From: Martinezella miluonensis
Lineage (GTDB): Bacteria > Pseudomonadota > Alphaproteobacteria > Rhizobiales > Rhizobiaceae
DNA: 64,000 nucleotides
Assembly: GCF_900094545.1 (NCBI RefSeq)
Contig: NZ_FMAH01000020.1
Span: 42,607-106,606 of the forward strand
Direction: 5' to 3'
Under the pieces are notes generated by a model that saw nothing but the letters and a program-made list of their open reading frames with translations, had not been told where the DNA came from and made no database searches. A program made the position numbers and the translations under genes. Positions 28,723 to 39,457 of this stretch are shown piece after piece. The stretch's first letter is position 1; the number at the start of each line of letters is the position of its first letter.

Positions 28723-30540
28723 ATGGCCGCTGACGCCCGCATTTCCAAGATTACCGCACGCATCGTCGAGCGTTCGAGGCCGACACGCGAACGCTATCTG
28801 GACCGCCTGCGCAATGCCGCGACAAAGGGAGCGCAGCGCTCCGTGCTCGGCTGCGCCAATCTTGCGCATGGCTTTGCCATCTGTTCCCCGTCCGAGAAAG
28901 AGGCGCTAGCGGGGGATCATGTGCCCAATCTCGGGATCATCACCTCCTATAACGACATGCTCTCGGCGCACCAGCCCTTCGAGACCTATCCGGCCATCAT
29001 CCGTCAGGCGGCGGCCGAGGTGGGCGGCATCGCCCAGGTTGCCGGCGGCGTGCCGGCCATGTGCGACGGTGTCACGCAGGGCCAGCCGGGCATGGAGCTC
29101 TCGCTCTTCTCGCGCGACCTGATCGCCATGTCCGCCGGTGTCGGTCTCTCGCACAACATGTTCGATGCGGCCGTGTTCCTTGGCGTCTGCGACAAGATCG
29201 TACCCGGCCTCGTCATCGCCGCCCTCTCCTTCGGCCATCTGCCTGCCGTCTTCATTCCGGCAGGACCGATGACCTCGGGCTTGCCGAACGACGAAAAGTC
29301 GCGCGTGCGCCAGCTCTATGCCGAGGGCAAGGTCGGCCGCGACGAACTGCTCGAGGCGGAATCGAAGTCCTATCACGGCCCCGGCACCTGTACCTTCTAC
29401 GGCACGGCCAATTCCAACCAGATGCTGATGGAAATCATGGGCTTTCATATGCCGGGCGCCTCTTTCGTCAATCCGGGCACACCGCTGCGCGAGGCCTTGA
29501 CCCGCGAAGCGACCAAACGCGCGCTCGCGATCACCGCCATGGGCAATGAATTCACGCCGGCCGGCGAGATGATCGACGAGCGCTCGATCGTCAACGGCGT
29601 CGTCGGCCTGCATGCCACCGGCGGCTCGACGAACCACACGATGCACATCGTCGCCATGGCGCGCGCGGCCGGCATCGTGCTCACCTGGCAGGATATTTCC
29701 GAGCTGTCCGACATCATCCCGCTGCTGGCCCGCGTCTATCCGAACGGGCTTGCCGACGTGAACCACTTCCATGCCGCCGGCGGCATGGGCTTCCTCATCA
29801 AGGAACTCTTGAAGAAAGGGCTGCTGCACGACGACGTGCGCACCGTTTACGGCCAAGGCCTCAGCGGCTACTCCATCGACGTCAAGCTCGGCGCCGACGG
29901 CAATGTCCTGCGCGAGCCGGCACCGGAAAAGAGCCACGACCCGAAGGTGCTAGCCAGCGTCGAGACGCCCTTCCAAAGCACCGGCGGCCTGAAGATGCTG
30001 CGCGGCAATATCGGCAAGGCTGTCATCAAGATTTCCGCCGTCAAGCCAGAGCGCCATATCGTCGAAGCGCCGGCCGTGATCTTCCACGACCAGCTGGAAA
30101 TGCAGCAGGCCTTCAAGGACGGCAAGCTGAACCGCGATTTCGTCGCCGTCGTCCGCTTCCAGGGACCGAAGGCCAATGGCATGCCGGAGCTGCACAAGCT
30201 GACGCCGGCGCTCGGCGTGCTGCAGGATCGCGGCTTCCGAGTAGCACTTTTGACCGATGGGCGCATGTCGGGCGCATCGGGCAAGGTGCCTGCCGCGATC
30301 CATGTGACGCCGGAAGCCATCGATGGCGGCCCGATTGCCCGCATCCGCGAAGGCGATATCATCCGTATCGACGCGGTCGCCGGCACGCTGGAAGTGCTTG
30401 TCGATGCCGCTGACATGGCGGAGCGCGAGCCCGTCGTCGTCGACCTCTCGGAAAATGAGTTTGGCATGGGCCGCGAGCTCTTCGCCCCCTTCCGCCGCGC
30501 TGCAGGGCCGGCGGACCAAGGCGCTAGCGTATTGATTTAA
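28723..30540 (+). CDS. edd: Phosphogluconate dehydratase
   Basis: A 605-residue iron-sulfur enzyme of the IlvD/Edd family that dehydrates 6-phosphogluconate to KDPG, the signature step of the Entner-Doudoroff pathway. Cluster and substrate motifs include [44 protein letters not shown] and [20 protein letters not shown]. The frame is open from 28639, but ATG 28723 ([18 protein letters not shown]) follows GGAGG and matches family starts. No eda (KDPG aldolase) is in the window, so the pathway is completed elsewhere. Confidence 0.96.
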   Translation: MAADARISKITARIVERSRPTRERYLDRLRNAATKGAQRSVLGCANLAHGFAICSPSEKEALAGDHVPNLGIITSYNDMLSAHQPFETYPAIIRQAAAEVGGIAQVAGGVPAMCDGVTQGQPGMELSLFSRDLIAMSAGVGLSHNMFDAAVFLGVCDKIVPGLVIAALSFGHLPAVFIPAGPMTSGLPNDEKSRVRQLYAEGKVGRDELLEAESKSYHGPGTCTFYGTANSNQMLMEIMGFHMPGASFVNPGTPLREALTREATKRALAITAMGNEFTPAGEMIDERSIVNGVVGLHATGGSTNHTMHIVAMARAAGIVLTWQDISELSDIIPLLARVYPNGLADVNHFHAAGGMGFLIKELLKKGLLHDDVRTVYGQGLSGYSIDVKLGADGNVLREPAPEKSHDPKVLASVETPFQSTGGLKMLRGNIGKAVIKISAVKPERHIVEAPAVIFHDQLEMQQAFKDGKLNRDFVAVVRFQGPKANGMPELHKLTPALGVLQDRGFRVALLTDGRMSGASGKVPAAIHVTPEAIDGGPIARIREGDIIRIDAVAGTLEVLVDAADMAEREPVVVDLSENEFGMGRELFAPFRRAAGPADQGASVLI

Positions 30541-30590
30541 GTGTAGTTTATGACCAGCGCGTCATAGGACTGACAACGGAATTGACTAAT

Positions 30591-30620
30591 CCCTTGGGCA
30601 TTGCTGGCAATTCCCAAGGG
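30591..30620 (+). promoter_or_regulatory. Hairpin covering the ribosome-binding site of the metallophosphoesterase
   Basis: CCCTTGGG (30591-30598) pairs with CCCAAGGG (30613-30620), and inside it ATTG pairs with CAAT, giving about 12 bp with one mismatch. The AAGGG of the right arm is the likely ribosome-binding site, 9 bases before ATG 30630. It could act as a translation switch, a weak edd terminator, or an operator. No T run follows. Confidence 0.5.
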
Positions 30621-30629
30621 TAGAAATTC

Positions 30630-32000
30630 ATGTTCAAGTCATTGCTCGGACGCCGCCAGGCGTTGAAACTTCTCGCCGGCACCGCTGTTTTGCCGGCGCT
30701 TATTTCAGCTATGCCTGCCCAAGCGGCGCAGAAGCCTTTGCGTGTTGTCATCTTGTCGGATCTGCATTCGGCTTACGAACGCTTGGGGCAATTGCTGGCG
30801 GCGATCGAAAAGCAGGTCGCTGCCAACGAGGGCCGCCATCTCGTTGTTCTGAACGGCGACCTGTTCGAGTCTGGCAATGTCGTTGCCTCACGTTCGGGTG
30901 GCGAGATCGATTGGGCCTTTCTTGCCGCGCTCGCCAAGCTGGCGCCGACGGTCGTCAATATCGGCAATCATGAGCCGGATCTGGACAATGATCTTGCCAA
31001 TTTCGTCACGCGCGCCCGCGCACTCGGCGTCACCGTCCTCAGCAATATCGTCGACAAGCGCACCGGCGCACCCTACACGCAAGCCTCCGCCCATCTGACG
31101 CTTGACGGTCAGGCGGTCACCATCGCCGGCTTTGCGACCGATGCGATCAAAACCTATCCCAAGGCAACCCGAGAGGTGCTCGACATTCCGCAGCCGGTGG
31201 AGTGGGCCAAGAAAAATCTGCCTGTCATTCTCGGCAGCGACAGCATCAATATCGTGCTCAGCCATGCCGGCGTGGTCGCGGATCGCGATATCCTGCCGAT
31301 CCTTCCCGACGGCACGCTCATCATTGGCGGGCACGACCACCTCAACCTGACCCATGAACAGGGCGCCACGCGCTATGTTCACACCGGCTCTTGGTCGACG
31401 GCGATCACGGTCGCGACCATTGCCGCCGCGGGCGCAGCGGCTGCGCTTCAGCGCGTCGATATCGATGCTACCGGCGCCGCCTCCTCCGCCCTCCAGGATC
31501 TCATCGCCGCCGTCTTTGCCCGCCATTTGAAGGACGAAGATCGCGCTATCATCGGCAAAGCCGACAAGACGATGACGGTGGACGAAGTGGGACGGTTCGT
31601 CGCTGACGTGATGGCAAAAAAGGCGAAAGCGGATGTCGGCTTCGTTGGCCATACGTCGTTCGGCGCGGGTCTGCTTCAGGGTGAAGTCAGCCGCTACAGC
31701 TTCAACTCGTCAGTGCGTTTCGACGGCAAGCTCATGCGGACGGAAATCGATGCGACGGTGCTCGCCGCCATCCTTGCTCGCTGCAATCAGGAGAGTGAGA
31801 TACCGCTTGCGACGCGCACAGGCGATTATCTCCACGCCGCACCGGTCAACCCGTCGAAGAAGGAGCGCTATACGCTCGTCTGCAACGATTGGTCGGCCAT
31901 CAATCAGAAGAGCTATTTCGGCCGCGAGGATCTCGTTTTCACGGAAGTTGCAGATATGAAGCTGAAGCAGACGGTCCTCGACGCGCTGGCCGCTGGATAA
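30630..32000 (+). CDS. Exported metallophosphoesterase (5'-nucleotidase-like)
   Basis: A 456-residue calcineurin-like phosphoesterase. The N-terminus has a twin-arginine-like signal GRRQALKLLAGTAVLPALIS with cleavage near AQAA, so export by Tat or Sec to the periplasm is likely. Metal motifs follow in order: ILSDLHSAY (D-x-H), VLNGDLFES (GD), NIGNHEPDLD (GNHE/D), then VLSHAG and IIGGHDHLN. A C-terminal domain after about 270 resembles the 5'-nucleotidase substrate domain (KADVGFVGHTSFGAGLLQGE). The substrate is unknown, perhaps nucleotide or sugar phosphate. It follows edd by 89 bp with a hairpin between. Confidence 0.75.
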   Translation: MFKSLLGRRQALKLLAGTAVLPALISAMPAQAAQKPLRVVILSDLHSAYERLGQLLAAIEKQVAANEGRHLVVLNGDLFESGNVVASRSGGEIDWAFLAALAKLAPTVVNIGNHEPDLDNDLANFVTRARALGVTVLSNIVDKRTGAPYTQASAHLTLDGQAVTIAGFATDAIKTYPKATREVLDIPQPVEWAKKNLPVILGSDSINIVLSHAGVVADRDILPILPDGTLIIGGHDHLNLTHEQGATRYVHTGSWSTAITVATIAAAGAAAALQRVDIDATGAASSALQDLIAAVFARHLKDEDRAIIGKADKTMTVDEVGRFVADVMAKKAKADVGFVGHTSFGAGLLQGEVSRYSFNSSVRFDGKLMRTEIDATVLAAILARCNQESEIPLATRTGDYLHAAPVNPSKKERYTLVCNDWSAINQKSYFGREDLVFTEVADMKLKQTVLDALAAG

Positions 32001-32057
32001 CGCCTTCAGAGCATCCTCCCTTCAGTCCGCAGGGGAATTTCGCTCTTGAGTGTTGAT

Positions 32058-32103
32058 GAGCATGATCCGCAAGAGACGAACACCGTCATTGCGGATCATG
32101 CTC
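32058..32103. repeat. Inverted repeat with 15-bp perfect arms
   Basis: GAGCATGATCCGCAA (32058-32072) and TTGCGGATCATGCTC (32089-32103) flank 16 bases. It sits between two convergent genes. The GAGCAT-ending arms resemble those of the repeat at 15735-15773, so both may belong to one rhizobial palindromic element family. Confidence 0.6.
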
Positions 32104-32199
32104 GGAGCTTCGCCATTCCCAATCGCATGATTGCTACTTGCGCCGTGCATTCCCAATCGAGGGCTACGCCGCAAATTTCGCGATGCGCCCGGTAGGGTC

Positions 32200-32616
32200 T
32201 CAGGCCTTAATGTCGAGCACGCGATTCTTATGGGCCGGATGCGAGCTGTAGACGAAGATCTTGTTCATTTCCTTGTCCGTGAGGAGACGCAGGAAACGAA
32301 CTTCCACCGTGTTGTTGGGGAATACCTTCATGAGCACGCAGCCGATCTTGGTGATGCGGGCGTCCGGGATATCCAGATAGAACTGCTTCGGCAGATTATA
32401 CTGGGTGAGGATCGCGAGGACAGCGCTGCTCTGCGAGATGCGGATGATATCGCAGCGGCGGGACGCAAGGTTCATCACACCCTTTTCGGTGTATTCGAGC
32501 CGTGCTGCATTCATCGTGTCTTCCATGCGAAACCGCACCTCGCGGTCATACATGAAGGACTCTTCTTTGTTTAGGAAATGCTGACCCGAATTATTAGCAC
32601 TGCTGAAAGCGGCCAT
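32200..32616 (-). CDS. PilZ-like small protein
   Basis: A 138-residue soluble protein. The central part ASRRCDIIRISQSSAVLAIL resembles the strand pattern of PilZ domains (R-x-C-x-I-x-x-I-S-x-x-G/A), which bind cyclic di-GMP, but the RxxxR motif and the D/NxSxxG motif are degenerate, so ligand binding is doubtful. Start ATG 32616 has AGGGG upstream; ATG 32553 (MYDREVRFRM) is an alternative. It lies alone between the metallophosphoesterase and aglK, 137 bp past the aglK stop in the opposite sense of transcription order. Confidence 0.5.
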   Translation of the reverse strand: MAAFSSANNSGQHFLNKEESFMYDREVRFRMEDTMNAARLEYTEKGVMNLASRRCDIIRISQSSAVLAILTQYNLPKQFYLDIPDARITKIGCVLMKVFPNNTVEVRFLRLLTDKEMNKIFVYSSHPAHKNRVLDIKA

Positions 32617-32753
32617 CTTAGTAAACCCCTAGGGTATATTATGAAAGCGAGATTATCAGCTGGTCTTTAACAGAAGGTTTGAGCGCGCCGGTTCAAGATG
32701 AATTTTATTCTTCATACTTGTCTGTGCCGGCGCCGCTCATAAGCGGTATTATA

Positions 32754-33845
<1,092 letters not shown>

Positions 33846-33868
33846 CTATTCTTCCTCCTCCCAAAGGC

Positions 33869-35521
33869 TCAGGCAAGACGCGCGAAATAAGCGCCCCAGG
33901 CCGGAATATCGATCTTGTTGCCGTAGTTGTTGCTAGTAAAGCCGTGTCCGGTCAATCCCTGCCAGTTGCCCTCCGGCAAGGTCGCCATAGCTTCGACGGG
34001 GCTCATGTTGAAGGCACAGAGAATAGTCTCGCCGTCATAGTTGCGGGTGTAGATGAGGACATCGCCCTGCGGTTCCGAGAAGGCGATCTCGCCCTTGGCG
34101 AAGGCCGGGTGCTGCTTGCGGAAGGCAAGGAAGCGGCGGTATTGCTCCAGCACAGAATTCTCGTCGCCCTGCTGAACGTTGACGGCACGCAGAATATGCT
34201 CCACCGGCACCGGCAGCCAGGGCTTCACCGTGGAGAAGCCGCCCTGTGCGACCTGGCTGTCCCAAACCATCGGCGTGCGGCAGCCATCGCGACCCTTGAA
34301 CTCCGGCCAGAACTGGATGCCGTAGGGGTCCTGCAGGTCCTGATAGGCGAGATCGGCTTCGGTGAGCGCCAGTTCCTCGCCCTGATAGATGCAGACGGAA
34401 CCGCGCAGGGTCAGCAGCAGCGCCGCATAGAGCTTGGCGAAGGCATCGCGGTCGGCGACCAGATTGCCCCAGCGGCTGACGTGGCGCACGACGTCATGGT
34501 TGGAGAACGCCCAGCAGGCCCAGCCTTCGGGAGCTGCGGCGTCGAAGTCGTTCATCACTTCTTCGACACGCTCCGGCGACAGTGCATCCGGCGCCAGGAA
34601 TTCGAAGGCATAGCACATGTGCATCTTGTCGCCGCCGGAGGTGTACTCGCCGACGATTTCGAGGCCGCGCTGACTGTCGCCGACTTCGCCGACGGCGGCA
34701 ATGGCCGGATATTCGTCGAGCACGGCGCGGAAGCGCTTTAGGAACTCCAGGTTCTCGGGACGGTTCTTGTCGTAGAGGTGTTCCTGGAAGTTGTAGGGAT
34801 TGACGGCCGGCGCAGTGGAGGCATTGCGGCGCGAAGGTTCCAGCGCCGGATTGTCGCGCAGTTCCTTGTCGTGGAAATAGAAGTTGATGGTATCGAGGCG
34901 GAAGCCATCGACGCCGCGGTCGAGCCAGAAACGCACGACATCCAGCAACCGATCCTGCACTTCCGGATTGTGCAGGTTCAGATCCGGCTGCGAGGTCAGG
35001 AAATTATGCATGTAATATTGCATGCGGGTGGGATCCCAGGCCCAGGCCGAGCCGCCAAAGATCGACAGCCAGTTGTTGGGCGGCGTGCCATCCGGCTTGG
35101 CGTCGACCCAGACATACCAATCAGCCTTGGGGTTGTCCTTGCTCGAACGGCTTTCGACAAACCAGGGATGGCGATCGGAGCTGTGCGACAGCACCAGGTC
35201 GATCATCACCTTGATGCCGAGGCGATGAGCTTCCGTCATCATCGCATCGAAATCGGCCAGCGAGCCGAAGATCGGATCGACGTCCTCGTAGTTGGAGACG
35301 TCGTAGCCGAAATCACGCATCGGCGACGTGAAGAACGGCGAAATCCAGATCGCATCGACGCCGAGCGCCGCGACATGCGGCAGGCGGACGGCGATGCCCT
35401 TGAGATCGCCGATGCCGTCGCCGTTGGAGTCCTGATAGGAGCGCGGATAGATCTGATAGATCACGGCGCCGCGCCACCAGTCCTTGTCAACTGCCGGGGT
35501 CGATTGAGGAGCAATGCTCAT
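33869..35521 (-). CDS. aglA: Alpha-glucosidase AglA (GH13)
   Basis: A 550-residue cytoplasmic glycoside hydrolase family 13 enzyme cleaving imported sucrose, maltose or trehalose-type alpha-glucosides. Signatures: VIYQIYPRSYQDSNGDGIGD, VDAIWISPFFTSP, MIDLVLSHSSDRHPWF, nucleophile region GVDGFRLDTINFYF, acid/base AVGEVGDS and FSNHDVVRH. No signal peptide. The position within the transporter operon matches aglA of S. meliloti and indicates hydrolysis after uptake. Confidence 0.95.
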   Translation of the reverse strand: MSIAPQSTPAVDKDWWRGAVIYQIYPRSYQDSNGDGIGDLKGIAVRLPHVAALGVDAIWISPFFTSPMRDFGYDVSNYEDVDPIFGSLADFDAMMTEAHRLGIKVMIDLVLSHSSDRHPWFVESRSSKDNPKADWYVWVDAKPDGTPPNNWLSIFGGSAWAWDPTRMQYYMHNFLTSQPDLNLHNPEVQDRLLDVVRFWLDRGVDGFRLDTINFYFHDKELRDNPALEPSRRNASTAPAVNPYNFQEHLYDKNRPENLEFLKRFRAVLDEYPAIAAVGEVGDSQRGLEIVGEYTSGGDKMHMCYAFEFLAPDALSPERVEEVMNDFDAAAPEGWACWAFSNHDVVRHVSRWGNLVADRDAFAKLYAALLLTLRGSVCIYQGEELALTEADLAYQDLQDPYGIQFWPEFKGRDGCRTPMVWDSQVAQGGFSTVKPWLPVPVEHILRAVNVQQGDENSVLEQYRRFLAFRKQHPAFAKGEIAFSEPQGDVLIYTRNYDGETILCAFNMSPVEAMATLPEGNWQGLTGHGFTSNNYGNKIDIPAWGAYFARLA

Positions 35522-35557
35522 GCTGAATGGGTCCTGTCTGAATGATACGGTTTTGGA

Positions 35558-36712
35558 TCAGCCCCCCTTCACCGACCCGGCGAGCAGACCGCGCACGAGA
35601 TAGCGCTGCAGACCGAAGAAGACGAGGAGCGGAATAATGATGGTAACGAAGGCCGATGCCGTCAGGATCTCCCAATTGCCGCCGCGCGAGCCGAGCAGCG
35701 CGTTCAGGGCGGCAGTCAGGACCAGATGATCCTTGTCGGTGCCGAGGAACACCATGGCGATCAGCAGGTCGTTCCAGACCCAGAGGAACTGGAAGATCGC
35801 GAAGGAGGCAAGCGCCGGGAAGGACAGCGGCAGGATGATCTTGACGAAGATATCGAAATCGCTGGCGCCGTCGACGCGGGCGGATTCGATGATCTCCTTG
35901 GGCAGGCCGGCAATGTAGTTGCGCAGCAGATAAATGGCGAGCGGCAGGCCGAAAGCGGTATGCGCCATCCAGATGCCCGGATAGGTTTTCGACGGCACGC
36001 CGAAGATCTGGCCGATTTCGTTATAGATGCGCAGAAGCGGGATCAGCGACATCTGCAGCGGCACGACGATCAGGCCGACGACGAGTGCAATCAGCAGCGC
36101 CCGGCCGGGAAACTCCATCCAGGCCAGCGCATAGGCTGCAAAGGCGGCAATCAGGATCGGGATGACAGTCGCGGGGATCGTCACCGTCAGCGAATTGATG
36201 AAGGACTGACCGATGCCCTCGCCCGCCAGAACCGTGCGATAATTGTCCATCGTGAATTGCGGCGGAGTGGCAACCGTGAGGTAGACACGCTTGGCGCGCG
36301 CATCGGCTCCGAATGAACCGTTCTTCTGGTAGCGATAGCTGCCGTCGGCATTGATGGTAAGGGTCTCACCCTTCTCCAGCTCTGCTGGCGCTCCAACCTT
36401 ATAGGCGGCCGGCTCCTGCACGCGCTGACCGAAAGACTGGATCTTGCCGCCGCCTTCGACGGCAAGATTGCCTAATATCACGAAATTTGCGCCATCTGGC
36501 TTCGCCTTGTCCGGGCCATCAAGACGGGCAGCCGTCGTGCGTGAGGAACCAGCAAAGGCAGTCCACCAGCCGGAGACGACGATCTGGTCCTTGTCGCGGA
36601 TAGCGGTGACGAAGATTCCGAGCGTCGGCAGAAGCCAGAGGAAGACGATGAGCAGCACCGCGGCATGGACGAAGATGCGGGCGGGGCCGATACGACCGAG
36701 ATTTCCAATCAT
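35558..36712 (-). CDS. aglG: Alpha-glucoside ABC transporter permease AglG
   Basis: A 384-residue MalG-like permease. After TM1 (IFVHAAVLLIVFLWLLPTLG) there is a long periplasmic insertion of about 100 residues (to about 150), then the usual five membrane segments and the EAA loop ESARVDGASDFDIFVKIILP. The insertion makes it about 90 residues longer than MalG and is a known trait of AglG. The start lies one base after the aglF stop, so the two are coupled. Confidence 0.92.
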   Translation of the reverse strand: MIGNLGRIGPARIFVHAAVLLIVFLWLLPTLGIFVTAIRDKDQIVVSGWWTAFAGSSRTTAARLDGPDKAKPDGANFVILGNLAVEGGGKIQSFGQRVQEPAAYKVGAPAELEKGETLTINADGSYRYQKNGSFGADARAKRVYLTVATPPQFTMDNYRTVLAGEGIGQSFINSLTVTIPATVIPILIAAFAAYALAWMEFPGRALLIALVVGLIVVPLQMSLIPLLRIYNEIGQIFGVPSKTYPGIWMAHTAFGLPLAIYLLRNYIAGLPKEIIESARVDGASDFDIFVKIILPLSFPALASFAIFQFLWVWNDLLIAMVFLGTDKDHLVLTAALNALLGSRGGNWEILTASAFVTIIIPLLVFFGLQRYLVRGLLAGSVKGG

Positions 36713-36713
36713 A

Positions 36714-37730
36714 TCAGCGCCCCTTCGTTTCTGCGTTTGCGCGACGGATGTTCCAGATCATGATCGGCGTCACCGCCGCCATGATGATGAGTGCGATGAC
36801 GGCACTTCGGCCGCTGTCGCCGCCGCCTCGGAACAGCCAGTTGAACATCAGGTTGGCGAGCACCATCGTATTCCATTGACCGTTGGTCATGGTGAGAACG
36901 ATGTCGAAAACCTTGAGGACGAGGATGGTGATGGTGGTCCAGACGGTGGCGATCGTGCCCCAGACCTGGGGCACCATGATTTTCCAGAAGATCTGCCAGC
37001 CATTGGCGCCGTCGATGACGGCCGCTTCGATGGTTTCCTCCGGAATGCCGCGCAGGGCCGCCGACAGGATGACCATGGCAAAGCCGGTCTGAATCCAGAT
37101 CAGCATGACCATCAGGAAGAAATTGTTCCAGAAGGGAATGGTGATCCAGACTTCCGGAGTGCCGCCGAAAAGCTGGGCTACAGCGTTCAGCAGGCCGATC
37201 TGTGCGTCGGTGCCGCCGCGGTATTCGTAGATGAATTTCCAGATGACCGAGGCGCCGACGAAGGAGATCGCCATCGGCATGAAGATGACGGCCTTGGCGA
37301 TATTGCCCCACCAGATACGGTCGGTCATGACCGCGATGACGAGACCGAAGAAGGTGCAGGCTGCCGGCACAACGGCAAGCCAGAGGATGTTGTTGAAGAT
37401 CGACTGGCGGAATTCGGTGTCGTTGATGGCCCAGAGATAGTTGGCGCCGCCGACGAACTTGTTACCATCCGGTCCATAGAAAGACAGGATGAACGTCGCC
37501 ACGACCGGGTAGACGAGATAGACGACGAGCAGGAACAGTGCCGGCCCCAGGAACAGCCAGGGGCGGATGAGGCCGCGGCGCCGAAGATTGACGGCGGCCT
37601 TATGAACGTCGGCCCCCTCCTTTGCCGGGAAGATCAGGTCCAAGAACTTGTTGGAGAACCAGAAATAAGCGGCGCAAAAGCCAACACCGAATATCATGGC
37701 GCCAATCGCCGATAGGATCTGCGAAAACAT
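36714..37730 (-). CDS. aglF: Alpha-glucoside ABC transporter permease AglF
   Basis: A 338-residue MalF-like permease, partner of AglG. An N-terminal membrane helix (LSAIGAMIFGVGFCAAYFWF) precedes the core, which starts at PWLFLGPALFLLVVYLVYPV; the EAA motif reads EAAVIDGANGWQIFWKIMVP. It follows aglE with a 122-bp gap containing a GC-rich hairpin. Confidence 0.93.
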   Translation of the reverse strand: MFSQILSAIGAMIFGVGFCAAYFWFSNKFLDLIFPAKEGADVHKAAVNLRRRGLIRPWLFLGPALFLLVVYLVYPVVATFILSFYGPDGNKFVGGANYLWAINDTEFRQSIFNNILWLAVVPAACTFFGLVIAVMTDRIWWGNIAKAVIFMPMAISFVGASVIWKFIYEYRGGTDAQIGLLNAVAQLFGGTPEVWITIPFWNNFFLMVMLIWIQTGFAMVILSAALRGIPEETIEAAVIDGANGWQIFWKIMVPQVWGTIATVWTTITILVLKVFDIVLTMTNGQWNTMVLANLMFNWLFRGGGDSGRSAVIALIIMAAVTPIMIWNIRRANAETKGR

Positions 37731-37812
37731 TCACTCCCTCCCCGAATTTACCTGCTAGAGGCCACCCGTCCGACATCGGCAGCGCGAGAGCGCGCCGTTG
37801 GATGCTATTGGC

Positions 37813-37835
37813 GCCGCCGGCAATTTGCCGGCGGC
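37813..37835 (-). promoter_or_regulatory. GC-rich hairpin between aglE and aglF
   Basis: GCCGCCGGC (37813-37821) pairs with GCCGGCGGC (37827-37835) with an AATTT loop. No T run follows, so it is more likely an mRNA-stabilising stem that keeps aglE transcript higher than the downstream genes than a true terminator. Confidence 0.55.
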
Positions 37836-37852
37836 GGTTGAGCTGTGATGTC

Positions 37853-39214
37853 TTACTTGATGGCGTCCCAGGACTTCTGGATGCCGTCGGCAACATCCTG
37901 TGCGGACTTGCCGCCGACGAAGTCCACCATGCCGGTCCAGAACGAACCTGCGCCGATCTTGCCCGGCATCAGGTCGGAACCGTCGAAGCGGAAGGTGGTG
38001 GCGGAGGTCAGAATCTCCCCTTCCTTGCGCAGCGTGTCGTTGGCGTAGGCAGCCGTGTTGACAGACTTGTACGGCGTCAGGAAGCCGGACTGTGCCATCC
38101 AGACCTCCTGGGCGATCGGCGTCTGCAGGAACTGGATGAAGGCGCGGGCAGCCTTCGAGTCCTTGGTGATGGTCGCCAGCGTGCCGGCACCTTCGACCGG
38201 CTTGCCGAGTTCCGGATGCGAGGCAAACGGCGGGAAGTAGAAGAAGTCCGCATCCTGGCCGAGCTTGGTGCCTTCCGGGAAGAAGGACGGAATAAAGGAA
38301 GCCTGCTTATGCAGGTAGCACTTCGGCGGCACCGAGAAGAGACCCTTCGGGCTGTCGCGGAAGTCCGTCGAGGCAACGGCTGCAACGCCGCCGGCAACAT
38401 ATTTCGGGTTTTTGGAGAACTTGCCGAATTCCTCGATGGCGGCAACAACCTTCGGATCGTTGAACTTCAGCGTATTGTCGACCCAGTGATCATAATCCTG
38501 CGGCGTGTTCAGGCGCAGCATCAGATCTTCGACCCAGTCGGTTGCCGGCCAGCCGGTGGCGCCGCCCGAACCGAGGCCGATGCACCAGGGCGTGCCGCCA
38601 TCCTTGACGATCTGGTCCGAAAGCTTGATCAGGTCCTCCATCGTTGTGGGAACCTTGTAGCCGGCTTCCTCGAAATTCTCGGGCACATACCAGACCAGCG
38701 ACTTCAGGTCGGCCTTGTAGGGGAAGGCGTAGAAGGCGTCCTTGCCGTCCTTGCCCTTATAGGTGCCGTAGCCGACCCAGCTGTCGCCGGCGCCGTAATT
38801 GGTCTTGATCCACGAAGCGACATCATCGCCGAGCGGCGTCAGATAGCCCTTGCTGGCGAGGTTGGCGAGCAGGCCCGGCTGCGGGAGGATGGCGACGTTC
38901 GGCGGAGAACCGGCCTGCGTGTCGATGACGATCTGCTGCTCATAGTTTTCCGAGGACGAATATTTGGCGTTCACGCCTGTCGCTTCGGTGAAGTAGTTCA
39001 GGACGCTGGTGAAGAGCGCTTCGTCCTCGCCGCGCCAGGGACCGAAGATGGTCAGCGTCTCGCCCTTCAGATCGGCGTGGGCAGCCTTGAATTCGTCGTA
39101 GCTCTTCCAGTTGAACTTGGAATCCTGGCCGGGCTGGAATTTCAGATCGGCAGCCATGGCCGTACCAGCCATCAGGGCCGCAGCGGCAACGGTCATCAAA
39201 AATAATTTCTTCAT
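37853..39214 (-). CDS. aglE: Alpha-glucoside periplasmic binding protein AglE
   Basis: A 453-residue periplasmic solute-binding protein of the MalE type for sucrose, maltose and trehalose. The signal peptide is KKLFLMTVAAAALMAGTAMA, cleaved before ADLKFQPGQDS. The mature part has GETLTIFGPWRGEDEALFTS and GYLTPLGDDVASWIKTNYG. ATG 39214 has GGGAGGA upstream and starts the signal peptide; the longer frame to 39313 is rejected. First gene of the operon, with an operator 67 bp upstream. Confidence 0.95.
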   Translation of the reverse strand: MKKLFLMTVAAAALMAGTAMAADLKFQPGQDSKFNWKSYDEFKAAHADLKGETLTIFGPWRGEDEALFTSVLNYFTEATGVNAKYSSSENYEQQIVIDTQAGSPPNVAILPQPGLLANLASKGYLTPLGDDVASWIKTNYGAGDSWVGYGTYKGKDGKDAFYAFPYKADLKSLVWYVPENFEEAGYKVPTTMEDLIKLSDQIVKDGGTPWCIGLGSGGATGWPATDWVEDLMLRLNTPQDYDHWVDNTLKFNDPKVVAAIEEFGKFSKNPKYVAGGVAAVASTDFRDSPKGLFSVPPKCYLHKQASFIPSFFPEGTKLGQDADFFYFPPFASHPELGKPVEGAGTLATITKDSKAARAFIQFLQTPIAQEVWMAQSGFLTPYKSVNTAAYANDTLRKEGEILTSATTFRFDGSDLMPGKIGAGSFWTGMVDFVGGKSAQDVADGIQKSWDAIK

Positions 39215-39281
39215 GTGGTTGTCCTCCCAAACAATGAAATCCATGAGCCCAAACACGCTTCCGTGCTGCGCGCTCCATTCC

Positions 39282-39295
39282 TCAAAGCGCTTTGA
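39282..39295. promoter_or_regulatory. AglR operator O1 (TCAAAGCGCTTTGA)
   Basis: A perfect 14-bp palindrome with the central CGCG-type core typical of LacI/GalR-family operators. It ends 67 bp before the aglE start, placed to block the agl promoter. The AAAGCGCTTT core recurs at 39447. Confidence 0.75.
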
Positions 39296-39445
39296 CTGCC
39301 CTCTGTCATCCATTGAGGACGGGACAAAGTCAAGCGATTTTCAGTTTTCGGCTAATATACACCGCAAATCTCGCACTGCAGCATAAAATAAGCACCAATA
39401 TCTTTGTTAATTATCTTGTCTCGAGCGCTCTGCCTGCTAAATATT

Positions 39446-39457
39446 AAAAGCGCTTTG
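39446..39457. promoter_or_regulatory. AglR operator O2 (AAAGCGCTTT core)
   Basis: The 10-bp palindrome AAAGCGCTTT (39447-39456) repeats the core of O1, about 165 bp away centre to centre, and lies about 70 bp before the aglR start. A shorter related GAGCGCTC is at 39423-39430. Two sites suggest autoregulation or repressor looping. Confidence 0.65.
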
